In this document: positions 1 through 8,392 of the stretch, in pieces | Position numbering within the stretch: the first letter of the stretch is position 1 | How the letters are laid out: every line of letters starts with the position of its first letter | Assembly: GCA_934555895.1 (NCBI GenBank) | Contig: CAKTFH010000030.1 | Coordinates: 1-26,417 of the forward strand | Source: an uncultured Muribaculaceae bacterium | GTDB lineage: Bacteria; Bacteroidota; Bacteroidia; Bacteroidales; Muribaculaceae | Reading direction: 5' to 3' | Length of the DNA: 26,417 nucleotides | The notes under the pieces: generated by a model | What the model saw: only the letters and a program-made list of their open reading frames with translations | Databases searched by the model: none | Told to the model about the DNA's origin: nothing | Translations under genes and position numbers: made by a program

Positions 1-99
1 CATATTGTTACCTATATAATATAGGCAAACGCCCAACTTCTTGATTTTCAATCAAAGCCCAATTTAGAGTGAGTTAATCATTTCTAACCGACAGTCGGG

Positions 100-128
100 C
101 GGGAGGAGTCAGTAACGGCCTCCTCCCG
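100..128 (+). other. GC-rich hairpin in the leader of the first secreted-protein gene
   Basis: GGGAGGAG at 101-108 pairs with CTCCTCCC at 120-127, extended by C100-G128, around an 11-base loop. No T-run follows, so it is not a typical intrinsic terminator on this strand. It lies 45 bases before the first coding region. It could be the terminator of a gene to the left of the window, or a leader or mRNA-stability structure. The rest of 1-172 is AT-rich and has a small inverted repeat (TTGATT at 41-46, AATCAA at 50-55). I found no convincing TAnnTTTG promoter element there. Confidence 0.55.
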
Positions 129-172
129 TCCATATGACGGTTATCTATCCCTTATAACTATTATTTTATTAA

Positions 173-3100
173 ATGATTATGAAAAGATTTTTTCTGACTG
201 CCGCAGCTTTGGCCGTGATAGCCGGAGCCCAGGCACAGACCATTCTCGATGAGGGTTTCGAGACCGGCAACACAGGCAATGCGCTGCAGCCTGTCGCTGC
301 AGGTGAAGGCTGGACCGTAGTGAATGGTTACAAAGGTACAAACGTGAACTACACATGGCACAACTACTATGCCGACCCAAATGGGGAAGCCGGCGGTACT
401 ATTACCGGCGCATGCTGCGCTGCAGTAGATGGTCCGTTCTCGGCTGTAAGCAGTCTTGACGGCATAGGACCCCGTGAGGAGATACTCCTCACCCCCGAAC
501 TCGACCTTAATGACACCTATCAGTTGCAGTTCACCTTCCGTGTGAGCCCGGTGAATGCCACCGACGCTTCGCGTTACGACCTTCAGGTGCGAGTGGTGAC
601 CGACGGCGAACTGAGCAGTGCCGAAACCATATTCAGCATTCAGGACGAGCGCATGCTGCGCGAGGCCGGTGTGATGACATATCCCATCAGTACATGGAAT
701 CCGGCCACTGCGCGTGTGGACCTTAGCGATTTCAAGGGCGAGAAGGTTAAGCTCGCTTTTGTTTACAAGATGCTTGCAGAGACTTCCAATGTGGTTTGGC
801 TCGATGATGTGAGCGTGAAGAAATTCACACCTGCCGACGGTCCGGTGGCTGCGCTTTCACTGGAGCGCTATACCTATCCTCAGATGTATATCGGCGAGAA
901 GATGTATTCAGATGTCATCACTCTGACAAATCAGGGCAAGGATGGCCTTAAGGTGACAGGCGTTGACCTTCCTGCAGGCTTCTCCATTAACGGCGATCTG
1001 GGAAGTGTGGACCTTGAGCGTTATCGCTCGTACGATTTCCAGATTGTGTATGAGGCTCAACTCGCTTCAGCCACCGGCGGCGATGTGGTGCTCCACACCA
1101 CCGGCGGCGATGTGAAAGTGGCTGTATCGGCAGCCCGCCAATTCGTGCCCGAAGGGGCCCTGCTCGAGACTTTCGAGAGCTATAACCCGCCTGCAGGATG
1201 GGTGAACAACGGATGGACCTGGACCAGCCAGGCCTTCGAGGGCGACCGATCCATGAGCTGTAGCGGTGATTTCGGCGCCTGCTCGCTCCGTTCACCGCGC
1301 CTGGACCTCACCGATGGCGGCATGGTGACATTCTCCTATTACAATTACTTCCAGGATGAGGAAGGCGATGTGGCTCCGGAATACGAAATAGAACTTCAGG
1401 TGAGCTACGACGGCGGTGACAACTGGATTACCAAGTGGAGCACCGATTATCAGAAAGACCTCAACCAGCTCCTCACCACTACCGTTGACCTCGGTCTCGG
1501 CAATGACATGAGCTATGTAAGATGGTACTATCCCGCAGTAGAGACCGACGATGAAGGCGCAGCTCCTCATTCGTCGTTCACTCTCGACCGCGTGCTTCTT
1601 CCCAATGTGTTTGGCGCCGATGGCGCTCCCATGGCAGCAAAGATCGTGTCGCCTGCCAACGGCGCCGATCAGATCTATCCCCGCGATGTGAAACTGGAGT
1701 GGACTCCGGCACAATTCGCCGAAGGCTATAAAGTGTTTGTGGGCACCAACACCGCCTGCAACGACCTTGTGGACGGTGTGGATGTGGGCTCAGCACTCAG
1801 CTACACTATCCCGGCATGTGAATATTCGACCACTTACCGCTGGAAAGTGGTGCCCTACAACGCACAGGGCAATGCTGCGGGGGTGAGCACATGGCGCTTC
1901 ACCACCCAGGCCGATGTGACCGTGAGCGAGTTCCCCTATGAGCAGGATTTCCTCACTCCCGGCACTCCCGAGGGCTGGACACAGACCCCGTCGACCAACT
2001 ACGGCCGCACATGGGATGTGAATTCCATCTATCCTTATGTGGCCGATGGCAAGGAATATGGCGCGTTCAGCACCATGTGGCTCAATGCCGGCGACTCCAA
2101 CGCCGTTATGACACAGGAATTCAGCCTCCCCGAGGATGCCGACATGTGCATCACCTTCGTATGGGGCGACGAGCATCCCGCATCGCTTGTGACAGATCCC
2201 AAGGGCATCGTCAAGAAACAGAATGTGGAGCCTAACAACGGTGTGAGCGAGCTCTTCTTCGACATATTTGCCGATGGCGAATGGACCACTCTGAGCTCCT
2301 TGTCGGATACTTCGTTTGACGGTGACCGCAAATACTGGATCAACGAGAAAATAGACCTTGCAGCCTATAAAGGCAAGAAAGTGCAGTTCCGCTGGCGTCA
2401 CTGCAGTTACAGTGGTAAAGACAACGGCGGAGCCATTTCACATATCGTGCTCTATGAGAACGTGTCGAGCAAGGGCACATTCAACACCTCGGAATGGAAT
2501 GCCGGCAAGGTGAACTACGACAAAGCGACTGCATCGGGCGATATATTCACTCTTATCAATCAGGGCAGCGCGCCTCTGGTGGTTAAGGAAGTGAAGTTCG
2601 ACACACCTAATTTCAGCAGTTCACTCAAGAGCGGCGACACAGTCGAGCCCGAGAGCGGTCTGGCATTCTCGCTGGGCTTCAGCGCCCTCCAGACTCCCGG
2701 CGTGGTGACAGATGCAATGACAGTGGAGTTTGAGAGCGGATACTCTATGGAACTCTCCCTCACGGGCGAAGCTCTGCCTAAGGGTACTTACTACTATTCA
2801 TTCGAGCCTAATCCGCTTGATTATGTGTGGGATGAAGACTTCACCATGATTGACGCCGACCGAGGTGTGAACTTCAATATCGGTTCTTATTGGGTGAACT
2901 ATACTGCAGGTGGCATGAAAGGCGCTTTCAGTGTGGAGAGCGATTCGAAAGAGAACGGCATGTATGGCATGATGGCACCAGTTTCGGGCATGTATGCTTT
3001 GGTAGGCGCTTCGCCCGTGTCGAGTGCAGCCGATAACTGGATTATCTCGAAGAAGATGAAGGCTACCACAACCTCGAGTTTCGAATTCTATGGCCGTAAC

Positions 3101-3556
3101 TGGGAGAGCCTCAACAGTGTGCTCCCCTCTGCTAAGCATGCTGTGACGGTGCTTGTAAGCACTGCCGGCAATACCGATACCAAGGACTTCGAGGTGGTTA
3201 TGCGCACCACTGAGATGCCTTATCTCGCCGACAAGGAATGGAATTTCTACGATGTAGACCTTTCGGCTTATGCCGGAAAGGACATCTATGTGGCTCTCCG
3301 CCATACCACAACCAGTGCTTCAAATCTGGCATTCTTCGACGATTTCCGCTTTAATGATTTCGACTTGGAAGGTGCCGGTATCGAGAATGTGGGCGCAGGC
3401 ATTGCCGACGATGCTGAGATAGAGGTTTACAGCATAGGCGGTGTGCTCGTAGCCAAGGGTCAGGGCATGAAAGTATGCGAGACTCTCGCCAAGGGCTTCT
3501 ATGTGGTTAAGGTGACCGACGCCTCCGGTGCGCGTGCCTTCACCATCGCTCGATAA
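173..3556 (+). CDS. Large secreted multidomain choice-of-anchor J protein with C-terminal sorting-like tail
   Basis: The protein has 1127 residues and a signal peptide (about 1-22, ending AGAQAQ). It reads as alternating beta-sandwich modules. Four choice-of-anchor J / cleaved-adhesin-type modules sit at about 23-218, 330-485, 583-763 and 868-1060; each opens near a D/E-x-F motif and most close with a LDDV- or FDDF-like strand. Two choice-of-anchor D-like segments (about 222-320 and 764-867, with LTNQGKDGL and LINQGSAPL) lie between them, and a fibronectin III-like domain spans about 486-582. The tail (about 1067-1127) begins AGIENV and ends in a type A T9SS-like pattern (EVYSIGG, then KGFYVVKV). 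Such proteins are typically surface or secreted adhesins or carbohydrate-binding scaffolds; no catalytic motif is visible. The start could be ATG 173 or 179, only two codons apart. The ligand is unknown. Confidence 0.85.
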   Translation: MIMKRFFLTAAALAVIAGAQAQTILDEGFETGNTGNALQPVAAGEGWTVVNGYKGTNVNYTWHNYYADPNGEAGGTITGACCAAVDGPFSAVSSLDGIGPREEILLTPELDLNDTYQLQFTFRVSPVNATDASRYDLQVRVVTDGELSSAETIFSIQDERMLREAGVMTYPISTWNPATARVDLSDFKGEKVKLAFVYKMLAETSNVVWLDDVSVKKFTPADGPVAALSLERYTYPQMYIGEKMYSDVITLTNQGKDGLKVTGVDLPAGFSINGDLGSVDLERYRSYDFQIVYEAQLASATGGDVVLHTTGGDVKVAVSAARQFVPEGALLETFESYNPPAGWVNNGWTWTSQAFEGDRSMSCSGDFGACSLRSPRLDLTDGGMVTFSYYNYFQDEEGDVAPEYEIELQVSYDGGDNWITKWSTDYQKDLNQLLTTTVDLGLGNDMSYVRWYYPAVETDDEGAAPHSSFTLDRVLLPNVFGADGAPMAAKIVSPANGADQIYPRDVKLEWTPAQFAEGYKVFVGTNTACNDLVDGVDVGSALSYTIPACEYSTTYRWKVVPYNAQGNAAGVSTWRFTTQADVTVSEFPYEQDFLTPGTPEGWTQTPSTNYGRTWDVNSIYPYVADGKEYGAFSTMWLNAGDSNAVMTQEFSLPEDADMCITFVWGDEHPASLVTDPKGIVKKQNVEPNNGVSELFFDIFADGEWTTLSSLSDTSFDGDRKYWINEKIDLAAYKGKKVQFRWRHCSYSGKDNGGAISHIVLYENVSSKGTFNTSEWNAGKVNYDKATASGDIFTLINQGSAPLVVKEVKFDTPNFSSSLKSGDTVEPESGLAFSLGFSALQTPGVVTDAMTVEFESGYSMELSLTGEALPKGTYYYSFEPNPLDYVWDEDFTMIDADRGVNFNIGSYWVNYTAGGMKGAFSVESDSKENGMYGMMAPVSGMYALVGASPVSSAADNWIISKKMKATTTSSFEFYGRNWESLNSVLPSAKHAVTVLVSTAGNTDTKDFEVVMRTTEMPYLADKEWNFYDVDLSAYAGKDIYVALRHTTTSASNLAFFDDFRFNDFDLEGAGIENVGAGIADDAEIEVYSIGGVLVAKGQGMKVCETLAKGFYVVKVTDASGARAFTIAR

Positions 3557-3563
3557 TCGTGAC

Positions 3564-3587
3564 GCCTGTCCATAAGAGCGGGCAGGC
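3564..3587 (+). other. Hairpin just after the first secreted-protein gene
   Basis: GCCTGTCC at 3564-3571 pairs with GGGCAGGC at 3580-3587 (8 bp including one G-T wobble) around an 8-base loop. It begins 8 bases after the stop codon. The downstream sequence is not T-rich, so it is a weak terminator at best. It may instead protect the 3' end of the upstream message or reduce read-through. Confidence 0.45.
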
Positions 3588-3608
3588 ACTGATAATATTC
3601 CATACTTA

Positions 3609-3644
3609 AAGGAGTCAGGGAGCTGTAGTGCTCCTTGACTTCTT
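3609..3644 (+). other. 15-bp hairpin just upstream of the second secreted-protein gene
   Basis: Bases 3609-3623 pair with 3630-3644 over 15 positions, two of them G-T wobbles, around the loop TGTAGT. The stem ends 17 bases before the start codon at 3662, so it occupies the translation-initiation region. No T-run follows. Along with the hairpin at 3564-3587, it could cause partial termination, RNA processing or lowered translation of the downstream gene. No promoter element was found in 3557-3661, which fits co-transcription with the gene before it. Confidence 0.55.
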
Positions 3645-3661
3645 GATGGTTTAAACCGATA

Positions 3662-6154
3662 ATGAATATGAAGAGATATTACGCACTGATTTTTATTCTC
3701 GCGGCTATGTTTACGGCAGTGCCGGATGCTGAGGCGCAGACCCGTAATGCGTCGCTCACCATCGAGGTGACAGCCTCCTCGGGCGAGAGTCTGCAGGGAC
3801 AGCCCATTGTGCTCGAGCAGACTGATTATGCGGTGGGTTATGGTGCTTTGGCTCTCGATGCCGACGGATGCTGCACGCTGAAAGTGTATCCGGGCAATCA
3901 TAGGCTGACGGTGGAACGTGCCGGCTATGACAAGGTGATGAAAGATTTTACTGTGGCCTCCGGCGACCAGAATGCCTCGGTGAGTGTAACCCTTGAGGAG
4001 AGCACGCGCGCGCCTTTTGCCCTCAAGGCAGTCGTGAACCATGATGCCGTTACAGGCAACGACGATGTGGCTCTGAGCTGGAATGTTGAGGACCCCGCGT
4101 TTTTCGACGATTTCGAGAGCTATGATCCGTTTGCCGTGACTTTCGGCGGCTGGACAGGTATTGATGCTGACGGTGAGGCTACTGCAGCCCTACAGGGTAC
4201 GTATCCCAACCGTGGAGTGATGCAGTATGCGCAGATTATAAATCCGCTCACGGTGGTGCCCACGTGGTGGTATGACTATCCTATCCTGCGCCCCTACGAA
4301 GGGAAACAGTATGTGGGTTTTATCCGCACTGCATCGGGCCGTGCCAATGACGACTGGCTTATCTCGCCGGAGGTGGAGGTGGGCACCGACAATGTGCTGG
4401 AGTTCATGGCGAAAGCCGCCGACCGCTATCCCGAGCGTTTCATGGTGTATGTGACCACACAGACATCGAACCCGTCGGCCGACGACTTCGTGCGTATCGA
4501 CCAGGGTAACTTTGAGAGTGTGGACTACCGTGGCTGGCAACGTTTCAGTTACGACCTTTCGGCCTATGCCGGCAAGAAGGTGAAGTTCGCCATACGCTAT
4601 GTGAGCGATGCAAACCGCAACGGTGCTTTCATGCTGATGCTTGACAACGTGTATGTTGGGCAGCCTTCGGCTATGGCTTCGGCCGCTGCCCGCAAGGCGC
4701 TCCGTGCAAGGCATCGCTCTCCGGCTAACCCTAATGAGAGTTTCGACATATATATCGACGGCGTGAAGGCCGGCCATACCGAGGGTTATTACTATACATT
4801 AACAGGTGTTGCCTCCGGGCATCATACTGTGGGCGTTCAGGCTGTGTACCGCCATACTGTGAGCGAAATCTCGACTATTGATGTGGAGGTAGGCGCCGGA
4901 CCCTTCGCGAAGGTTGATTTCAATGTGGAGGCGCTCTCTAAATGCGAGGCCGATCGGGTGGAGATTTCTCTCCTGAACCTTGTGACCGGAGAAGCGCTGT
5001 CGCTGACCACCTCCGATGGCAAGGCTACACTGCAGTCGCTGCCTCAGGGCAGCTATGCCGTGCATGTCGACGAAGGTGTCTATGAGGCCTATGACTGCGA
5101 GATAACTGTGGATGGTGACAGAACTGTCGACATTATCCTCGCCGACAATGTAATTGACCCCTATAATCTGACCGTGGATGTGGATGCCGACAGCGGCAAT
5201 GCCACTGTGCGCTGGAATCAGGAACTCGGCTTCGCCGACAGTTTTGAGGATTACGACGACTTCGCCACAGGCAGCTTCGGCGAGTGGCAGACTCTTGATC
5301 TCGACCAGGCGCCGGTTTATCCCATAGGTCTCGGAAGCACCAGCAACATCGTGAGCTTCCCGGGCTCTGGCACGGCCTCCAATCCCACGGCCATTGCTCC
5401 GATGGTGTTCAATCCGCTTATGACGGTTCCGGCCATGTCGCCGGCCGACAAGGCTATAGAGGCGTCTGACGGGGTGAAGAGCATAATCTTCTTCTCGCCG
5501 CAGCGTGTCACCGCCGACAAATGGCTAATCTCGCCTGTGATTACAGTGCATGAGGATTATGTGCTCCGTTTCAAGGCCAAAGCCTACACACCGCAGTATC
5601 CTGAGTCGATCGAGGTGCTTATCAGCACCGAAGGTAGCGCCGAACCTGCCGATTTCACGCTTCTTGCCTCGGTAGACAAGCTCGTCGCCACATCATGGGG
5701 TGAATATTCGGTGGAACTCGGGGAATATACCGGCAACGATGTGCGCATTGCCATCCGCTACACCTCTACTGACGCCTTCCTGGCGCAGGTGGACGATTTC
5801 AACATAGGCAAGCCCGACGGCGCAGGCGATTTCATCGACTACGGCAATGTAGTGAGCTATGAGATATGGCTCGATGGTGTGAAAGTAGGCGAGAGCGCTA
5901 CACCGCAGTTCGTGATTGAAAACGTAGCCGCAGGGCAGCACACCGTGGGTATCCGCGCCATGTATCTCCACGGCGCCTCGGCGATGGTGGAATATACTTT
6001 CGGAAGCACCGGAATCGATAATATTATCCCCGGCGCAGCCAGCGATGCTTCGACCGAGCTCTTCGACCTCATGGGCCGGAAACTCAACGATGCTTGCGCT
6101 CCGGGCATCTACATAGTGCGTCGTGGTGCCGATACTTTTAAAATCAAAAAATAA
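3662..6154 (+). CDS. Secreted choice-of-anchor J protein with internally duplicated architecture
   Basis: The protein has 830 residues and a signal peptide (about 1-26, ending DAEAQ). It is built twice from the same plan. A PEGA/carboxypeptidase-regulatory-like beta domain comes first (about 27-113 and again 415-495). A strand resembling the first half of a fibronectin III domain follows (VALSWN, TVRWNQ). A choice-of-anchor J module opens with FFDDFESYD or FADSFEDYD and contains DDWLISP or DKWLISP. A closing fibronectin half follows (DIYIDGVKAG with HHTVGVQAVY; EIWLDGVKVG with QHTVGIRAMY). The tail (about 783-830) starts TGIDNI and ends GIYIVRRGADTFKIKK, like T9SS type A sorting domains. The family includes adhesin regions of Porphyromonas surface proteins. 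A binding or adhesion role is inferred. It overlaps the next gene by one base (TAATG), suggesting translational coupling. The start could also be the in-frame ATG at 3668. Confidence 0.85.
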   Translation: MNMKRYYALIFILAAMFTAVPDAEAQTRNASLTIEVTASSGESLQGQPIVLEQTDYAVGYGALALDADGCCTLKVYPGNHRLTVERAGYDKVMKDFTVASGDQNASVSVTLEESTRAPFALKAVVNHDAVTGNDDVALSWNVEDPAFFDDFESYDPFAVTFGGWTGIDADGEATAALQGTYPNRGVMQYAQIINPLTVVPTWWYDYPILRPYEGKQYVGFIRTASGRANDDWLISPEVEVGTDNVLEFMAKAADRYPERFMVYVTTQTSNPSADDFVRIDQGNFESVDYRGWQRFSYDLSAYAGKKVKFAIRYVSDANRNGAFMLMLDNVYVGQPSAMASAAARKALRARHRSPANPNESFDIYIDGVKAGHTEGYYYTLTGVASGHHTVGVQAVYRHTVSEISTIDVEVGAGPFAKVDFNVEALSKCEADRVEISLLNLVTGEALSLTTSDGKATLQSLPQGSYAVHVDEGVYEAYDCEITVDGDRTVDIILADNVIDPYNLTVDVDADSGNATVRWNQELGFADSFEDYDDFATGSFGEWQTLDLDQAPVYPIGLGSTSNIVSFPGSGTASNPTAIAPMVFNPLMTVPAMSPADKAIEASDGVKSIIFFSPQRVTADKWLISPVITVHEDYVLRFKAKAYTPQYPESIEVLISTEGSAEPADFTLLASVDKLVATSWGEYSVELGEYTGNDVRIAIRYTSTDAFLAQVDDFNIGKPDGAGDFIDYGNVVSYEIWLDGVKVGESATPQFVIENVAAGQHTVGIRAMYLHGASAMVEYTFGSTGIDNIIPGAASDASTELFDLMGRKLNDACAPGIYIVRRGADTFKIKK

Positions 6155-7968
6155 TGAAAAAGATAACATCATTTTTGGTCTGCCTTCTTATGGCATTCGC
6201 TGCATGGGCACAAGGTAGTCTCACGGCTAATCAGCGTCTTGTGGGATATACCGTCACCGACGATATAGATGTGAACGGCGCCATGGTGGGCACAGCAGGC
6301 ACCTATACCATAGGGGCATTGCTCGAACCGGGGGTACTTGCGGCCTACAAGGGTTGCCGCGTGGTGGGTATCCGCATCGCGGCAGCCGTGTCGCTTGGGC
6401 GCACGCGTGTGTTTGTCAGCAGCATCGATGATAAAAACGTGATGACGGAAGAACTGGTCCAGCGCCAGCGCATCTACGACGGCTGGAACGAGGTGTTTTT
6501 CAATAGCGAAGGTTATGTAATCACCGGCGAGGAGAGCCTTTTCTACGGATTCGATTATGTAGAGACACAGGATATGATAAATGCCGAAAAAGGCGGCATC
6601 GCCTCTGTGGGCGCCGATACTGAGAATGCTTTCGTAATTTACTCCGGAAACACGCTTGGTCAGGTGAGTCAGGTGGGTAAGCTCTGTGTGCAGCTGATAG
6701 TGGATGTGACCAATCTGCCTGCCGACAACATGGCCATGGGCTTTTTCGATACCGGTTTCAAGTACAAGCACAAGGGCGACCGCATCGAGCTGTTCGTGAT
6801 GCTCACTAATGTTGGCCGCGATGCGATATCGTCGTATCGCATGGCATGCCGTTTCGATGACGGTGAAGCGCAGTATGCCGATGTGACGGCTTCTATAGCC
6901 TCTGGCGCGCAGACCTCATGGCAGGCAGCTTATGACATGCCTTCAGAGATGGGCGTGGGAAACCACACTGTCACTGTGTGGGTGGATAAAGTGAACGGTA
7001 CCGTAATCGATTCGCAGGATAAGCGAGCCAGCTTTGCCGTTTATGAAAACTCGGTGGCACGCAATGGCGTGCTCATGGAGGTGTATACCGATCAGGATTC
7101 GTTCTATTCCTCGCTGCTCAATCCGGTGCTGAAGGAGATGGATGCCGACACCTATGTGGTGAATGTGCATGCTCCGGGCACATCGCTCGCAGTGCAGGAT
7201 GCCGGATATCTGTTCGACCTTTATGCCTACACTCGCCCGTCGTTTACCGTAAATCGCTCATATTTCCCGGGCGAGGCCAATATCGCTTACGATCTCAACA
7301 GCTATCTGGGTCAATTGCCCGATGCATTTCTTGTGGCTATGATGCAGGATATCACTGCACAGGACAAAACTACAGTCTCATTTGCTTCGCTTGGATTGAA
7401 CTGCATATATGACTCTGAATCACGGCTGCTGAAAGTGAATGCCTCCGGCTCAATGCTCCCCGAGGCAGAAGCCATCTATGGCAATCTGGCTCTTACCCTC
7501 ATGGTGGTTGAGGATGGTGTGACTGCACAGCAGTATGTGTTGAACAGTGCGGGCCGTGTGACGCTCAACCGTTCTTATGTACATGATAATGTGCTCCGCG
7601 ATTACATAACTCCGGCTATCGGTGCTCCGGTGACTCGTAGCGGTATCGAATTCGCAGGCCAGTACACCTATACCGTTCCTGCCGCATGCGAGCCTTCACA
7701 CATGCGTGTTGTGGGTGTGCTTACCAAGGCGGCTGATGCCGTTACTGCCGACAATCTGCTTGACTTCGATGTGATAAACGTGGCATCCGCTCCTGTTTAC
7801 GATCCTGCCGGGATAGGGACAGTCGGCAGTGACAATGCGGATGCTGAGATTGACGGCTACTACAACCTTCAGGGCATGCGTGTGGGCGATGCCGATGCTT
7901 CGCTGCCAGCAGGCATATATATCCGTCGTATGACTGACGGAACAACCTCAAAAGTGGCCATAAGATAA
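6154..7968 (+). CDS. Omp28-related secreted/outer-membrane protein with sorting-like tail
   Basis: The protein has 604 residues and a signal peptide (about 1-20, ending AAWAQG). The N-terminal half (about 21-190) is a beta-sandwich of unknown family. A segment around 190-300 looks like a CARDB-type or Ig-like domain (FVMLTNVGRDAISSY, ending ASFAVYE). From about 305 it resembles the Omp28-related family: LMEVYTDQDSFYSSLLNP, then VNVHAPG, and later SYVHDNVLRDYITPAIGAPV. In the family the first motif normally reads like EEFTG.WCGnCP, a thioredoxin-like CxxC; here both cysteines are absent. The tail (about 553-604) contains GYYNLQGMRV and PAGIYIRRM, a T9SS type A-like sorting signature. It overlaps the preceding gene by one base and is followed by a strong terminator, so it closes the operon. 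It may work with the two upstream adhesin-like proteins; its function is unknown. Confidence 0.75.
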   Translation: MKKITSFLVCLLMAFAAWAQGSLTANQRLVGYTVTDDIDVNGAMVGTAGTYTIGALLEPGVLAAYKGCRVVGIRIAAAVSLGRTRVFVSSIDDKNVMTEELVQRQRIYDGWNEVFFNSEGYVITGEESLFYGFDYVETQDMINAEKGGIASVGADTENAFVIYSGNTLGQVSQVGKLCVQLIVDVTNLPADNMAMGFFDTGFKYKHKGDRIELFVMLTNVGRDAISSYRMACRFDDGEAQYADVTASIASGAQTSWQAAYDMPSEMGVGNHTVTVWVDKVNGTVIDSQDKRASFAVYENSVARNGVLMEVYTDQDSFYSSLLNPVLKEMDADTYVVNVHAPGTSLAVQDAGYLFDLYAYTRPSFTVNRSYFPGEANIAYDLNSYLGQLPDAFLVAMMQDITAQDKTTVSFASLGLNCIYDSESRLLKVNASGSMLPEAEAIYGNLALTLMVVEDGVTAQQYVLNSAGRVTLNRSYVHDNVLRDYITPAIGAPVTRSGIEFAGQYTYTVPAACEPSHMRVVGVLTKAADAVTADNLLDFDVINVASAPVYDPAGIGTVGSDNADAEIDGYYNLQGMRVGDADASLPAGIYIRRMTDGTTSKVAIR

Positions 7969-8027
7969 GAAACGCCGCTCGTTCTCATCTTTTGTAGATA
8001 GGCGCGGGCAGTTATGCTGATATTATC

Positions 8028-8069
8028 CCTCCGGCATCACGCGATAGGGTGAGCCGGAGGATTTTTTTT
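8028..8069 (+). terminator. Rho-independent terminator of the three-gene secreted-protein operon
   Basis: CCTCCGGC at 8028-8035 pairs with GCCGGAGG at 8053-8060, an 8-bp perfect GC-rich stem around a 17-base loop. One A and then eight T residues follow (8062-8069). It lies 60 bases after the stop codon of the Omp28-related gene. Confidence 0.9.
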
Positions 8070-8191
8070 ACAAAAAGTGGGTAATGGCTTGACTGTTTTG
8101 GCAATGTGTTGACTGCGATGAGATTACTTGGCAGTGATGAATCTCTTTACGGTAAATGAATGCCGCATGAAAGAAATATTAGTGTTTAAAA

Positions 8192-8223
8192 TTTGCTAAA
8201 TAAAGTTTTTAAGTGTATCTTTG
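8192..8223 (+). promoter_or_regulatory. Bacteroidota-type promoter (TTTG-N20-TATCTTTG)
   Basis: TTTG at 8192-8195 is followed after 20 bases by TATCTTTG at 8216-8223. This matches the -33 TTTG and -7 TAnnTTTG elements known for the main sigma factor of this phylum. Transcription should start within about 10 bases downstream. That gives the gene at 8393 its own promoter and a 5' leader of around 160-165 bases. Confidence 0.85.
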
Positions 8224-8392
8224 TCGGATATATCCCCGATTGGATGAAAATATGGGGTGTAAAGCGACACGGATGTAAATAAGCGTAACCTATGCCTTGA
8301 GCGTGAAATTAATCACAATGTGTGGTGACGGGCAATGAGCTTATTGAGATACGAGGCAATTTCTAAGAAACCAGTTCTTAATTAAATAAATC

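Larger units (their letters stand above)
7969..8392. other. Intergenic region with terminator, promoter and long leader
   Basis: These 424 bases hold no credible coding region. In order they contain a terminator (8028-8069), about 120 bases of AT-rich sequence, a Bacteroidota-type promoter (8192-8223) and a leader of roughly 165 bases before the ATG at 8393. Within the leader, a small inverted repeat (TAAGAA at 8364-8369, TTCTTA at 8375-8380) lies just upstream of the start codon. No known riboswitch was recognised. Confidence 0.7.
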
